A DNA stretch of 64,000 bases, from positions 121,882,526 through 121,946,525 of the forward strand of contig CM042147.1 of NCBI GenBank assembly GCA_023376005.1. The letters are read 5' to 3'. Positions within the stretch are counted from its first letter, which is position 1; every line of letters begins with the position of its first letter. This stretch comes from Doryteuthis pealeii (lineage: Eukaryota; Mollusca; Cephalopoda; Myopsida; Loliginidae). Below are positions 10,921 to 22,442 of the stretch, one piece after another. Below the pieces are notes generated by a model. That model searched no databases. It saw nothing but the letters and a program-made list of their open reading frames with translations, and was not told where the DNA came from. The position numbers and the translations under genes were made by a program.

Positions 10921-10999
10921 CTCATAGGTAGGGTATATAACAAACACACACACACTTAGTGTGTTTACACTTTTTTTATAGATGCACTCTATCAGTTAT

Positions 11000-11252
11000 G
11001 GGCTGGTTTAGCTCAGTTGGTAGAGTGTTCGGCTAGGAATCACAAGGTTCTTGGTTCGATACCAGCCCTCACCAACTCAGTGTATGAATAGCACGGATCT
11101 GTGCAGTAAAGTGAGGAGCTGATGGTAGGCGCGGCGCTCCACCTCGGATGCCCAAATAATCTCCTTGGTCTAGCACTAGTGAAAAGGGGATAGACTCCCT
11201 CTCTGTCTGGCTGATACCGACATTAGGCCGCCCCACGACGACTTTACTTTTA
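11000..11252 (+). mobile_element. tRNA-derived SINE, family A
   Basis: Head GGCTGGTTTAGCTCAGTTGG with A box and GGTTCGATACC B box; the body ends near GACTTTACTTTTA. The conserved body is the same as in the other six copies. Confidence 0.93.
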
Positions 11253-11340
11253 CTATCAGTATCAATGAATTGTCTGCCTTCTGTCTACAGTTGCAATTTT
11301 TGTAAATGTCATCCAAACTTTTAGTTCTTTGTATCCCACA

Positions 11341-11450
11341 TGTCCCATGAAGTTAGTTACTAAGTTTAAACTTAGATGTGGCACATGGCCAGTAGTGTGG
11401 AAGCACCCAGTAAGGATCAAACTCACTAGTACTGATCTGTCCCAGGTATA
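11341..11450 (-). repeat. SINE family G fragment related to the satellite
   Basis: The minus strand reads CAGATCAGTACTAGTGAGTT followed by TGATCCTTACTGGGTGC and later GTGCCACATCTAAG. It aligns with the satellite monomer at 1-2983 (CAGATCC...GAGTTTGATCCTTGCTGG...GCCACATGGCACTTAG). Further relatives: 31985-32100, 41910-42015 and 62548-62660, all minus. Confidence 0.7.
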
Positions 11451-11566
11451 TTGTATAAGCTAAAGGTCAGATGCAACAAAGTTCTTTCTTTGCTGAGAAT
11501 TTGCCTTACAATCAATCTGTTAGTAGTGACATGTTTCAGTTGGTAAAACTGGTTGTTATGGTCTTA

Positions 11567-11975
11567 TCTATTAATAATGGAGATTCACTTCCGGTTTTTG
11601 TCTGTAACAAAAACTACGTCACTGCTTACGTCACACTACCTAAAATCGTCATACAATAGAATGAATTTGAGCATGCAATGTTAAGACAGTCCTCATTGGT
11701 TTTTTAAACAAGTTTTAATAAATACATACCTGGTATTATCTATCTATATATAGTTTGTTTTATTTTAATATATATTTAAAGTTATCAGAACTAAGTTTCC
11801 ATTTCAATTTTTTAATTTTTTACTCTAATAAATTTATTTTATTTTTTACTCCTTTAATAAATTTGATGATTTTACTTTACTTATGATACAAACTCTCTGA
11901 TATTAGATTTTCAACTCCCATCTCCTCAGGTAATATTTATTTATGTCGCCCAGAGGGCGTTTTTTATTTTGCTAG
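11567..11975 (+). mobile_element. Non-autonomous Helitron-like element (409 bp)
   Basis: It starts A|TCTATTAATAATGGAGATT and ends in the hairpin CGCCC-AGA-GGGCG, then TTTTTTATTTTG and CTAG|T. TC and CTAG termini, a 3' hairpin about 10 nt from the end and insertion between A and T are the Helitron signature. No Rep/helicase is encoded. Same family as 22443-23053. Confidence 0.75.
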
Positions 11976-12107
11976 TAAGTTAAATTATTTTTTATTTTAT
12001 TTTATTTAAAAGATCTTTTTTATTTTATTTTATTTAAAAGATCTTTTTCATTGCTTGCAAAAATTAAAAGTTACTGCAGTTCATTGGCTATATATATATA
12101 TATATAT

Positions 12108-12348
12108 GGGGCCGGGTTAGCTCAGTCAGTAAAGTGTTCGGCTAGAAACCACAAGGTTCCTAGTTCGATACCGGTCCTCGCCAACTCAGCGTATGAATAG
12201 CACAGGATATGTGCGGTAAAGTAAGGAGCTGATGGTAGGTGTGAAGCTCCATCTCAGACGCTAAAATAATCTCCTTGGTCTAGTGCAAGTGAAAAGGGGA
12301 TAGACTCCCTCGCTGATTGGCTGATACCGACTTTAGGCCGTCCCGACA

Positions 12349-12353
<5 letters not shown>
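12108..12353 (+). mobile_element. tRNA-derived SINE, family A, in a TA microsatellite
   Basis: Starts GGGGCCGGGTTAGCTCAGTC and ends CCCGACAACTTTA. The element is flanked on both sides by (TA)n, so the insertion went into, or duplicated, a TA repeat. Confidence 0.93.
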
Positions 12354-12380
<27 letters not shown>

Positions 12381-12384
<4 letters not shown>

Positions 12385-12620
12385 GTGATTTGAAAATTAG
12401 TTACATAAATAAGAGTAACCTCCCTTTGTTTATTTCACTTTGATGTTTTGGTCGGCGATTTTCATTTCACCGTAAATCTACACTGAAAATATGAATTTGT
12501 TTGGATCCATACAACTGCATGTTTTAACATGAAAATATCATAAAATGTGTTCTTAATAACAATTAAGTTCATTTCAAATAATGTGCAAGCACAATTTAGA
12601 ACAGATTTTATGATATTTAT
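12381..12620. mobile_element. Foldback element P, partial
   Basis: Carries the left arm and centre of family P (TTCATTTCACCGTAAATCTA; AAAATATCATAAAATGTGTT) but lacks the right outer arm. Confidence 0.8.
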
Positions 12621-12629
12621 ATCATCTGT

Positions 12630-13860
12630 AGGTGTGTGTGATTTAACTGGGTAAATAGTAGGGCAGACTGGGTTCTTTAGCCTTGGTTAGAGCAAACAAT
12701 CTCGGAGAAATAAAATTCCAAATTCAAACCAGCTGTGTTGTATTCTGCTTGTGGTGGAGGGGTTGGGTAATGTTACGATTCTAGTGGCCATCCTTTAGGC
12801 CTCAAGTAAGAGCGGAAATCCTTTGTGTTAAAAAGAGCGCGATCCTTGGTAAAGAATCCTTTGGTTGTTCCTTGGTGCTCCTCAGCCTTGCAAGTCCTTC
12901 ATCAATGATTGCAAATGGATGTCTCTCAGTATCAGTGATTAAGTAGTCAACCAGCCATGCATTCGGGCTGTTGATTGGCTGAGGTTTAAACCACATGACC
13001 CCGCTTAGTCTATAAATTTATGTGGTGTATTGTAGCACGACTTATATCCACCAAATATACCTGTTTTCTAATGATTTTAAGATAATATGGAGCATGCCTT
13101 TCCACATTTTGTGAGGAGTCTAAAAGATTATATGATGATATTTCAAATACTGTATCAGAGATGCTAATAGGTATGCATCCTGCATCTCTAACGCATGAAA
13201 ATCTGAAAGGACAGTAAAATCATATCTATGTGTTCCAGTGTTTTCCTTTTTTCTTCCCTTACCATTTCAAGCTAATTGTAAATACATTTCAATAGTTTCT
13301 TAGAAACAAATTGCACAGGATAAGTTACAAGGTAGGAGTTAGACAGCTTTAGTTGTTTCCCCAGATCATAAATAAAAACCTTACAATTTATTAAGAAACT
13401 TGAGTTGAGACCCATCAAATTTCCTGGGACTTATTCAAAGCAAATATGTGTATCCCAGGACGCACTAAATCAAAAAGCTATCAGCATCACTCCTGTATAG
13501 TGAGGTGAGTGCAGTAAGTCCTTTCATGAAGTGGTCAAGTGATTAACCCGCCTGTAGGGCCTTAGCAAAAAGTTGCGCAGTGAATTTGCTAGTAATAATA
13601 ATATCAACAATAATGAAATTTCTTATACGTATATATATATATAAAAGAAATATTAAATTATAGTAAGTCCTATTTACATTCCTGTAACTATACTTTTTAG
13701 TTATTCCGTCCAAATTTTAAACTTTGGTTTAATGCCTTAAAATCTGTAATTGCCAGGATAATCCCGGCCCCCTCACTTTGAGTTCTATACTGTATCATCT
13801 ATTCGGCGCCTAGAAAGGACTAGGAACAAAATTTGCAGACAAAAAAAAATGTCTGCTCAT
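12630..13860. other. No gene recognised
   Basis: Mostly single-copy-looking sequence. The minus-strand open frame near 12802-12996 shows no recognisable domain. A TTTGCTAGT at about 13585 resembles a Helitron 3' end but lacks a clear hairpin. Confidence 0.5.
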
Positions 13861-13880
13861 TTCAACCAAATATATTTATT

Positions 13881-14014
13881 GAAGAGAGAGAGAGAGAGAG
13901 AGAGAGAGTGTGTGTGTGTGTGTGAAGGTTTCAATAGATAGATAGATAGTGAAGGTTTCAAAATAAATATATATATATATAGAGAGAGAGATAGATAGAA
14001 AGTTTCAAATATGG

Positions 14015-14057
<43 letters not shown>

Positions 14058-14222
14058 TAGAGAGAGAGAGAGAGAGAGAGATAGTGAAGTGAAGGTTTCA
14101 TAGATAGAAAGATAGATAGTGAAGGTTTCAAAATAAATAGATAGATAGATAGAAAGTTTCAAATATGTATGTATGTGTGTACATATAGATAGATAGATAG
14201 ATAGATAGAAATATGTGTGTGT
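13881..14222. repeat. Compound GA / GATA / TA / TG microsatellite
   Basis: Runs of (GA)n, (GT)n, (GATA)n and (TA)n alternate with the spacer GTGAAGGTTTCAAA, which recurs at about 13924, 13951, 14090 and 14118. It is an amplified compound repeat; the long open frame in it is an artefact. Confidence 0.95.
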
Positions 14223-14639
14223 AATATGCCTAACGGTTAGGGTGTAATACATATTATGTATTCATATATATACTTTTAATAATTGGTTTTAACAATGTGT
14301 TAGCATTATTGGGGATTATATTGTATGGCATTGATTTGTTTCATGTCTATATTGTATGGCATTGATTTGTTTCATGTCTATATTCTATGGTATAATTTTA
14401 TTTCATGTTAACATTTTTGGTTACAGCAACAATATCTTTCCTGGTGAATTCAGAGTTTTTATTCTCCTAGCAATAATTTGCAAGATAAGCTTGCTAACTC
14501 ATAGTTATTGACTATTTAGTAATAGTTATGTTCTCTGAATTGGAAGTATAGTGCTGTTTTAGTGTTGACTCAAGAGAATTTGTATTCATTAAAGTTACTA
14601 GTTGTGACGGAGAACGAGTACAAATTTACTCTTTAAGAA

Positions 14640-14850
14640 AAAGAGCAAGACATTGTTTTACCTGCTGGGATCGAACCCGCATCCTCCCGCATGCAAAAAC
14701 AAATGCGATTTAGGCACTGGACGGACGCGAGGTTCGACTGATGTGCCTGGATGTTTGGGTAATATGCCCATAAATAACCAACGGCGAGTAGAGCGTGGGC
14801 AGAGAAGCATTCGACTTACGTGAGACGGCAGCCAGAAAAGATTATTTTGA
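14640..14850 (-). repeat. tRNA-like fragment
   Basis: The minus strand contains GATGCGGGTTCGATCCCAGC, a perfect pol III B box. A convincing A box and cloverleaf are not visible, so this is a decayed SINE rather than a tRNA gene. Confidence 0.45.
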
Positions 14851-15612
14851 CGAAGACGACGGATTTTCAGCTGCTGGTCGAAGACGAAGACTGTGTTGAC
14901 CAAAAAAAGTTTGGCCTGCGAGAAGATGGTGGACTTGCTTCTTTTTGGTCTCTGCCTCAATATTATTTACAAGAATTATCCCTGATTCAAAATATAGAAA
15001 AACATTGTTGAAATCCACATCGATAACATTATCTAAAAAATGACAGCTTAAACCTTTCAATATTTTCAAGTAAAAAGATTGTTGATACTTCAATATACAT
15101 GAACAGAATAACAATCCTATTATTGAGAAAGTGAATAAAAACTTTTAAATCCTGAGTATTATATTTGCATCTCCTTATGTTAAAAGCATTTTATAGGCTT
15201 TTTACTTTTTACTTACTAAAACCGGGGGCATTATCTAATTCTGAAAAAGATAAATTATAAGTTTAGAATTGTTTTTTAAAGATTTCAAAAAGGAGAAAGT
15301 TGATTCAACTGAATTAAGGATTCGAGTAATTCGGCAATTTAAAGACTTGAACAATACATAGAATAAAAAGGGAGACGATTCACAAAAGCAAAAAAAGACT
15401 TCAACAAGAGTAACACGAATGAAAACAAACAGGAATTATAAAAACCTCGAACATATAACTGGAAAGAAAGACAACTTTAAGGAAGTCAAATTAATGAAAT
15501 GGTGCATGATATAACCTGAACATAGCTACGTTAAGAAAACCTAAAAATACTAGTAAAGGAAATGGTAAGCATATTTCAGGTTTTACCAATATAGAAAGAT
15601 TCTTGTGTGGGA

Positions 15613-15663
<51 letters not shown>

Positions 15664-16060
15664 GGTTTGTTATTTCTAACAACTTCCTACTGACAAGGTA
15701 TCATTCGTGGTAAGTAAGCAATCAGCTGCTTTCCCCACCAATCGTGGCTTTGAATTCAGATTTTTTGAATTCATGTTTTTTAAAAATACTCCGATGGTGC
15801 ATGAAACATTATACTTAAAATTAACTCTTAACATCCTGTTATGAATTCCATAACCCCAATCCTATAAGGATTTATAAAAAAAAACATGGCTAAAAATGAT
15901 CATTTTCATTTAAGGTTACCTGAGATATTTCCCTTAAATTAAAGACTTCTAAATATGTTTAATATTACATTTAAACAAAGGCTATTGTTTGGGGTGGATT
16001 AGGAAAACAAATGTGACTTCCGGCTGGGCGGAATGAGGTGATATAGGACTAAGAGTTAAA
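14850..16060. other. No gene recognised
   Basis: AT-rich, with a (CT)22-like microsatellite at 15619-15662. No coding exon recognised. Confidence 0.5.
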
Positions 16061-16065
16061 GAACA

Positions 16066-16318
16066 TCCGGGTTAGCTCAATCGGTAGAGCGTTCGGCTAG
16101 AAACCACAAGGTTCCTAGTTCGATACCAGTCCTCGCCAACTCAGCATATGAGTAGCGCAGTGATCTGTGCGGTAAAGTAAGGAGCTGATGGTAGGTGTGT
16201 CGCTCCACATCAGATGCTAAAATAATCTCCTTGGTCTAGCGCAAGTGAAAAGGGAATAGACTCCCTCGCTGATTGGCTGATACCGACTGTAGGCTGCCCC
16301 GACGACTTTACTTACTTA
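16066..16318 (+). mobile_element. tRNA-derived SINE, family A
   Basis: Head CCGGGTTAGCTCAATCGGTA and B box AGTTCGATACC; ends GACGACTTTACTTACTTACA. Confidence 0.93.
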
Positions 16319-16799
16319 CAATAAAAAGAAAGGTGTACTTAAATATCTTTATAGACAAGGAAATTGATAGTTTACTGACTGGTGGTGAAGGAATTTTTTG
16401 TCTGCCAGCATTGTATTATCATCAGTAAATAGTGACGCTGTCTGTTGGGGTCATGAACTCTTAGTAGTAGGTAAGCAGTCTAGGAGTGTCTTTGAGGATT
16501 CCGTCTACTTAACCGAAAAGGGTCTTATTTATATTAGTCTGGTGGATCAAAAGGGCTCGGTCGAAAACGAATATTGTTTTGGGCGCAAACACTTCCGATT
16601 GGTCCAGAATTCTTATTAATTTAATTTTTAAAAAAAATTTTTTTTTTTTTAATAATACGTCAAGCCAGATGTGCACAAACCAGTTTTCGTCATTATTGTT
16701 TTGAACTTCACCGGGTGAACATCCGGTTTCTCTGCATTAATCCCGGATCACCACAACTTAATTGCAATATAAATTTTTTCATGAGCCAGTGTATTAGTG

Positions 16800-17390
16800 T
16801 AGATCAAAATCCCTTTAAACATTATCTCAAACCTTTTGATCTATATACGTGGAACGGGGTGCGCCTGGGAGTAATGGCCACGAAGGCGTGATTCCACATT
16901 CACCAAAGATCCAGAACTCTAGCCTCATCACTGTGTCATACCAAGGACATGCTTTTCTTATTTTTTCTCTTTGTACTTGGGGGGGGGAGAGCTTACCCCC
17001 TTTGCAGCAGATGCACTTGACATACTCTAGGCCCCACTGTCAAGCAAGCTATGTTTATGGGTTGTGTATGTAACTATGTTACTTTTTATGTAACACATTA
17101 TTATTATTATTACTATATTATTACTATTATTATGTAATATATAATTATACATGTTACATATATAATGTAAATTATGTGTAATAGATTATGTATGTAACCA
17201 TACATTTTTAAAAAATCAGATCATTATATGATAGATTATTGTCACTTTAAATTTAAGAATTTTTAAAATGTTTTATTTACAAACATTTTGTAACCAATGT
17301 TTATAATAATTTTTTTTTCCCTATTTCTTAAACACAAAATTTTTAAAAATACATTCAAGGTCTCCTATTTGATCATAAGAACAGCAACAC
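16800..17390. other. Repeat fragment and AT-rich tract
   Basis: 16840-17060 weakly resembles the 5' part of repeat family D (CCAAAGATCCAGAACTC, GAGCTTACCCCC). 17095-17340 is AT-rich and low-complexity. Confidence 0.4.
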
Positions 17391-17396
17391 ATTTAA

Positions 17397-18043
17397 GGTA
17401 ATCTGAACATTAGCTACATAAATGAAAGTAACCCCCCCTTGTTTCTTTCACTTTGAGGAAGCCATATGTTTTGATCGGCCATTTTCATTTCACCGTAATC
17501 AATACTATTGAAGTCAGTAAGTCTACTGTTGGTTTGAATGACAGCAGCTAACTAAGTACAACTTAAGCAGTGTCCAAGACAGTATATAGAAATCAAGAAT
17601 GACCCATTCATGAATTGGGTGATTTGGTCATTCCATTCCTTGAGTTCTGATTGGCTGCTTGATTTGAATGACATTGTGGAGTCTTATATATATTCTGTCA
17701 TTCTGCAGTAGACTTTGTGACATTCGGGTTTGTATTTCAGTTACAACCGTTTGTTGCCTTGTCTTCCCAATTCGATGGTAATTGGAACTTTAATCATTCT
17801 TCAAATACAACTGCATGTTTTAACACGAAAATATCATAAAATGTTTTCTTAATAACAATTAAGTTCATTTCAAATAATGCGCAAGCACAATTAAGAACAC
17901 ATTTTATGATATTTTCATGTTAAAACATGCAGTTGTATTGATTACGGTGAAATGAAAATGGCTGACCAAAACATATGGCTTCCTCAAAGTGAAAGAAACA
18001 AAGGGAGCTTACTCTCATTTATGTAGCTAATGTTCAGATTACC
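17397..18043. mobile_element. Foldback element P with an LTR-like insertion
   Basis: Outer ends GGTAATCTGAACATTAGCTA and its inverted copy at 18024-18043. The left arm is interrupted by the element at 17506-17803; removing it restores CACCGTAATCAATACAACTG, which matches the right arm. Confidence 0.9.
17506..17803 (+). mobile_element. Solo-LTR-like element (298 bp), 5-bp target duplication
   Basis: Flanked by AATAC at 17501-17505 and 17804-17808. It starts TATTGAAGTCAG and ends ATTCTTCA. Inside are a CCAAT-type motif (GATTGGCTGC) and CTTATATATATTCTG, a TATA-like box. A 300-bp sister lies at 63241-63540 with its own 5-bp duplication; a truncated copy lies at about 41555-41690. The size constancy and 5-bp duplication fit a solo LTR, though the left end is not TG. 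Confidence 0.75.
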
Positions 18044-18298
18044 AAAATATTTGTCCAAAGCTACCAACTTATTTACATACTTTGAAATATATCTACTATA
18101 AAAGTCTTATCTTTTAAGACTTGTATCTTTAATCCAATTTTATATTATAGAAGTATTTACATATCATTCCTTTCCATCTTCTATTTTGGGAAGGAATGCA
18201 AGAGACAAAGAAAAATACATTCCCTCCTCTACAGGCAACAAAAGGACAATCTTGTTTTGTACAGTAAGATCATTATTAGCATAGTCTGATATTACATA

Positions 18299-18609
18299 CC
18301 GTATTTGACGGCATATAAGACGCACCTTCATTTCTGCAGATCAGATTCAGGAGAAAACTTTTTTAGTGTATTTTTGAAAACCGTCTAGCTGTGCATTACA
18401 CAAGCAGAAACATAGCTGTATAAAAGCAATTTGGCAGTACAGGTTAGGTAAAAGTATTGAGCCTAAGCTGGGTTAGTGAGCATCATAGAGAAGATTAGCC
18501 TAAGCTTACGGGAGGTCTGAAACTTCACCTATGATGTATAAGATGCAGGGCAATTTTTTGAGCCAAAATTTTTTGGGGAAAAGTGCGTCCTATATGCTGT
18601 CAAATACGG
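18299..18609. mobile_element. TIR MITE (311 bp) at TA
   Basis: Terminal inverted repeats CCGTATTTGACGGCATATAA and the complement at the right end, about 28 bp with two mismatches, flanked by TA on both sides (18297-18298 and 18610-18611). No transposase. The TA duplication fits the IS630/Tc1/mariner-like or a related TA-targeting group. Confidence 0.85.
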
Positions 18610-18837
18610 TAATTCTTTTGTTAATACAAAAGGTTTTTTTTGCTTGATTTATATGACCAATGTATATAAGTATGAGCAAGCTAAAAAAAAAAAAAAAAAG
18701 AAATCTGTTAGTATTTCACAAATAAGTAGAAATTTATGTACAACATTAACAAAAAAAAAACAATCCACTAAATCGATGAGGAGAAGAACAAAAAGACAGG
18801 AAAAAAAGGAAATGATGAAGATATATAATTGTAATTA

Positions 18838-18925
18838 GATTATTTGGACTTTTGTCCTCATCCTTATTGCTATATACACAATGTTTTGGTCGATGTATCC
18901 TTCGGTTTTCTTCAGGTGTTTGTTT
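18838..18925 (-). repeat. Decayed hammerhead-like tail fragment
   Basis: The minus strand reads CCTGAAGAAAACCGAAGG, then GACCAAAACATTGTG, a degraded relative of the CTGAAGA...GAAACGTTGT tail of SINE family B. Confidence 0.5.
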
Positions 18926-19080
18926 TTTTTTTTTTTCTTCCCGACCCCAATTGGTATGCGGAATGTTCTGCAGTGTGTTGTCACTTTTGTGAGTTTCTTC
19001 TTGAAAACCAAATAACCTAAGCGTTTGTCATGGCCTCTGCATTTTGTTGCATAGCCCTTCTTTACCGGCACTAAAATAGG

Positions 19081-20454
19081 TATATATTATATACTTCTCT
19101 TAGTTCTTACTCTGTCGTCTATTCTTCTGGCCGGCTTGGTTCTGTTCGTCTATCATCTATCTTGGTCTGGTATATCTTCTAAGGTCTCGTCTGGTCTTCT
19201 ATTGAGGATTCCGGGTCTGGTTTCTGTTACTAGAGATTTCTTGTTATCAGAAGCCCTGTGTCATTGTTAGCTTTTAGTAATAAACACAAGACTTCGATTT
19301 ACGATGATGTTACTTTATTCGTAGATCCCCTCTGTCGTCTATTCTTCTGGCCGGCTTGGTTCTAATCGTCTATCATCTATCTTGGCCTGGTATATCTTCT
19401 AAGGTCTCGTCTGGTCTTCTATTGAGGATTCCGGGTCTGGTTTCTGTTACTAGAGATTTCTTGTTATCAGAAGCCCTGTGTCATTGTTAGCTTTAGTAAT
19501 AAACACAAGACTTCGATTTACGATGATGTTACTTTATTCGTAGATCCCCTCTGTCGTCTATTCTTCTGGCCGGCTTGGTTCTAATCGTCTATCATCTATC
19601 TTGGCCTGGTATATCTTCTAAGGTCTCGTCTGGTCTTCTATTGAGGATTCCGGGTCTGGTTTCTGTTACTAGAGATTTCTTGTTATCAGAAGCCCTGTGT
19701 CATTGTTAGCTTTTAGTAATAAACACAAGACTTCGATTTACGATGATGTTACTTTATTCGTAGATCCCTCTGTCGTCTATTCTTCTGGCCGGCTTGGTTC
19801 TAATCGTCTATCATCTATCTTGGCCTGGTATATCTTCTAAGGTCTCGTCTGGTCTTCTATTGAGGATTCCGGGTCTGGTTTCTGTTACTAGAGATTTCTT
19901 GTTATCAGAAGCCCTGTGTCATTGTTAGCTTTTAGTAATAAACACAAGACTTCGATTTACGATGATGTTACTTTATTCGTAGATCCCCTCTGTCGTCTAT
20001 TCTTCTGGCCGGCTTGGTTCTAATCGTCTATCATCTATCTTGGCCTGGTATATCTTCTAAGGTCTCGTCTGGTCTTCTATTGAGGATTCCGGGTCTGGTT
20101 TCTGTTACTAGGGATTTCTTGTTATCAGAAGCCCTGTATCATTGTTAGCTTATAGTAATAAACACAAGACTTTGATTTACGATGATGTTACTTTATTCGT
20201 AGATCCCCAGACCAGACAATGCGTGCGGATCCTTACATCTTGCTAGCTTGGCTTCTAACTTCTAACTCTAACTGAGTTGCTTACCCTTAAGCCGGAAGGG
20301 CCTTCTATCGGGGTTCCTGGTTCTCACGGTTTATCCTGCAAGGACAGGTCAGAGTGAGGTCAAGCATTGTCACTCACTCTCAAGGCCATCAGCTGCACTA
20401 ATATCATTTCTACACTATTGTCATAATCATTAGGTATCTAATGATTATGTAACA
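19081..20454 (-). mobile_element. LTR-like element with five-unit internal minisatellite
   Basis: Relative of 7068-7501; the minus strand starts TGTTACATAATCATTAG. Units of 219-220 bp start at 19112, 19332, 19551, 19770 and 19990 and end near 20208. Each begins CTGTCGTCTATTCTTCTGG and ends with TTACTTTATTCGTAGATCC, so each carries a minus-strand AATAAA. The sister element has only one unit. Confidence 0.75.
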
Positions 20455-20670
20455 AGTTGACATAAAGAGAAAGGTGAACAGCCCAAGTTTTATGGAGTTT
20501 CTCTTAATACCAAATTCTTAAAAAAAACCATCACGACTCGCAGCAGATGCCTCAGTTTTTGTTTTTGTTTTTCCTTTCACTAAACAGCTTGGCATTTGTG
20601 GTCAGCATTGAGATTGTTCACCTTTTCTCTCCTTACTCAATGTATTTTAAAGCAAATCTGTCTGTCTAGT

Positions 20671-21083
20671 TATGTATAATGTTAGACAGGGATTAGTCTG
20701 TTGTTGACTTAATTGCTAATTACGGCTAATTAAAACCAATTAAACTGAATTGTCCTAAAACCAAGGAATATCTAAGTATAAATATTGTGTCCATAACATA
20801 AATAGAAAAAAATCCTTTAGGAAATGAAAGTTGATAATCTCAACTTTAGTATAATAGATATTTACCAACCCCTCCGCTCGAGCAGGATGTGACACAAGGT
20901 CAATTTCTTAAGTGGAGTTCAACAGGTTTGAATTCAGTGTTCCTTCTCCTAGACCAGTTGCCTAACCAAGGTTAACAGCACTAAGTGAAATGCAATTACC
21001 ACGTCTAGGATTTGAACTCGTGGCGACGAGTCCATTCCCCATGACTTTACCCATTACACCACACTCTTCCCTATTATCATCTG
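20671..21083 (-). mobile_element. SINE family F, minus copy
   Basis: The minus strand begins GGGAAGAGTGTGGTGTAATG (A box TGGTGTAATGG) and has CGAGTTCAAATCCTAGACGT (B box), followed by an AT-rich body of about 300 bp. Nearly identical in inverse orientation to 23178-23568. A head-only third copy lies at 22268-22395. Confidence 0.85.
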
Positions 21084-21184
21084 TCTGTCTAGTGTGTATG
21101 CTGGTTGTCCTGTGATTCCCCCTTTGAATTTTGAACTGAACCCTTTTATTTAATCTCTAAGGGAAGATAGTTCTCAATCTATTA

Positions 21185-21330
21185 ACCCTGACTGGGTACA
21201 CATGTTAAGCTATGTTAAGTATTCTGTGTTATTTTCGCCTGTAGTCAGGATTGAACCTGCAACCTCCTGATAATTACCACTTAGAACTGTATTAATGCAA
21301 CCCTTATATTTGTTACACCAAAAGGCTCTT
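21185..21330 (-). mobile_element. SINE family B head, minus
   Basis: The minus strand has the B box GCAGGTTCAATCCTGACTAC followed by CTTAACATAGCTTAACATG. It abuts a plus-strand CCTGAAGAAGGCAGGAGGG hammerhead-like tail at 21349, so two family-B pieces lie head to head. Confidence 0.7.
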
Positions 21331-21571
21331 GAGTTTCGGCAAGAAAACCTGAAGAAGGCAGGAGGGCACATCATCCGAAATGTGTACATAACAATAAAGA
21401 TGATGATGATAAAAGACCGAAAAATGTAAATAGTACAAATTATCAAGCCTCATCTCAAAAATTCAGAATGAAGATACACTCAAACTTTTTAAAAAAAATT
21501 TTTTTTTAAAACTAAATTGACTATCATTTCTGGGATTTGAATTACCTCATGATGTTGTGTTGACATAATTT

Positions 21572-21574
21572 TCT

Positions 21575-21605
<31 letters not shown>

Positions 21606-21900
21606 TTACTTTTCTCTCTCTTTTTCTCTCTACTTTTCTCTCTCTTTCTCTCTACTTTTCTCTCTCTTTTTCTCTCTCTACTTTTCTCTCTCTTTTTCTC
21701 TCTACTTTTCTCTCTCTTTCTCTCTACTTTTCTCTCTACTTTTCTCTCTCTTTTTCTCTCTACTTTTTCTCTCTCTTTCTCTCTACTTTTCTCTCTCTTT
21801 TCTCTCTTTTCTCTCTCTTTTTCTCTCTACTTTTCTCTCTCTCTCTCTCTCTTTTTCTCTCTACTTTTCTCTCTTTTTCTCTCTACTTTTCTCTCTCTAC
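21572..21900. repeat. CT-rich microsatellite
   Basis: About 330 bp of CTCTCT blocks separated by TTTTC and TACTTTT, a homopyrimidine tract on the + strand. Confidence 0.97.
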
Positions 21901-22267
21901 TTGTGTAGTCAGTTGTTACTTTAATACTTTTTACTGATTTTCTTTTAAAATTGATAACATTAAGAAAATAAAATCTTTTTATACCAATCGTCATTTCTTT
22001 GGTTTATTTTTATTTAAAAAAAAAAAAAAGCAAAACCATTTGTTGTGGATAATTGTTGTGTTTTTACATACAGATAAAATATGGAAGACTGAAATGAAAA
22101 TGCAAGACCTGGTTGTTGGAAAATTAACAAGGTTTTATTTAACACGGTAGAGAATGCTTCTACCCTAAAAGTGTCTTAACTAGCCCAACCGTGCTGAGCA
22201 CATGGTCAGCTGTGTCTGCACAGTCCAAAAGTAACATGGCGGTAACCCCATTTCCTGATTTTCCATT

Positions 22268-22395
22268 AGAGTAGGATTATACCTTTCCCAAGGGTATTAG
22301 CACTAAGTGAAATGCAATTACCACGTCCAGGATTTGAACTCGGGGCGACGAGTCCATTTCCCATGACTTTAACCATTACACCACACACTTCCTAC
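22268..22395 (-). mobile_element. SINE family F head only
   Basis: The tRNA-like head (TGGTGTAATGGTTAAAGTCA; GAGTTCAAATCCTGGACG) is present, but the long AT-rich body of the other two copies is missing. Confidence 0.8.
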
Positions 22396-22442
22396 TAATG
22401 CATTAGAGTATATGTGTTGGCTATGAATTAACACCCTGTTAA

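Noticed and set aside
11000..11075. Functional tRNA genes at the SINE heads
   Set aside because: A and B boxes are present, but anticodon and acceptor stems do not pair properly and each is followed by the same SINE body.
13857..14252. 131-residue minus-strand frame
   Set aside because: It is a translation of GA/GATA/TA microsatellites (SLSLSL, IYIYIY).
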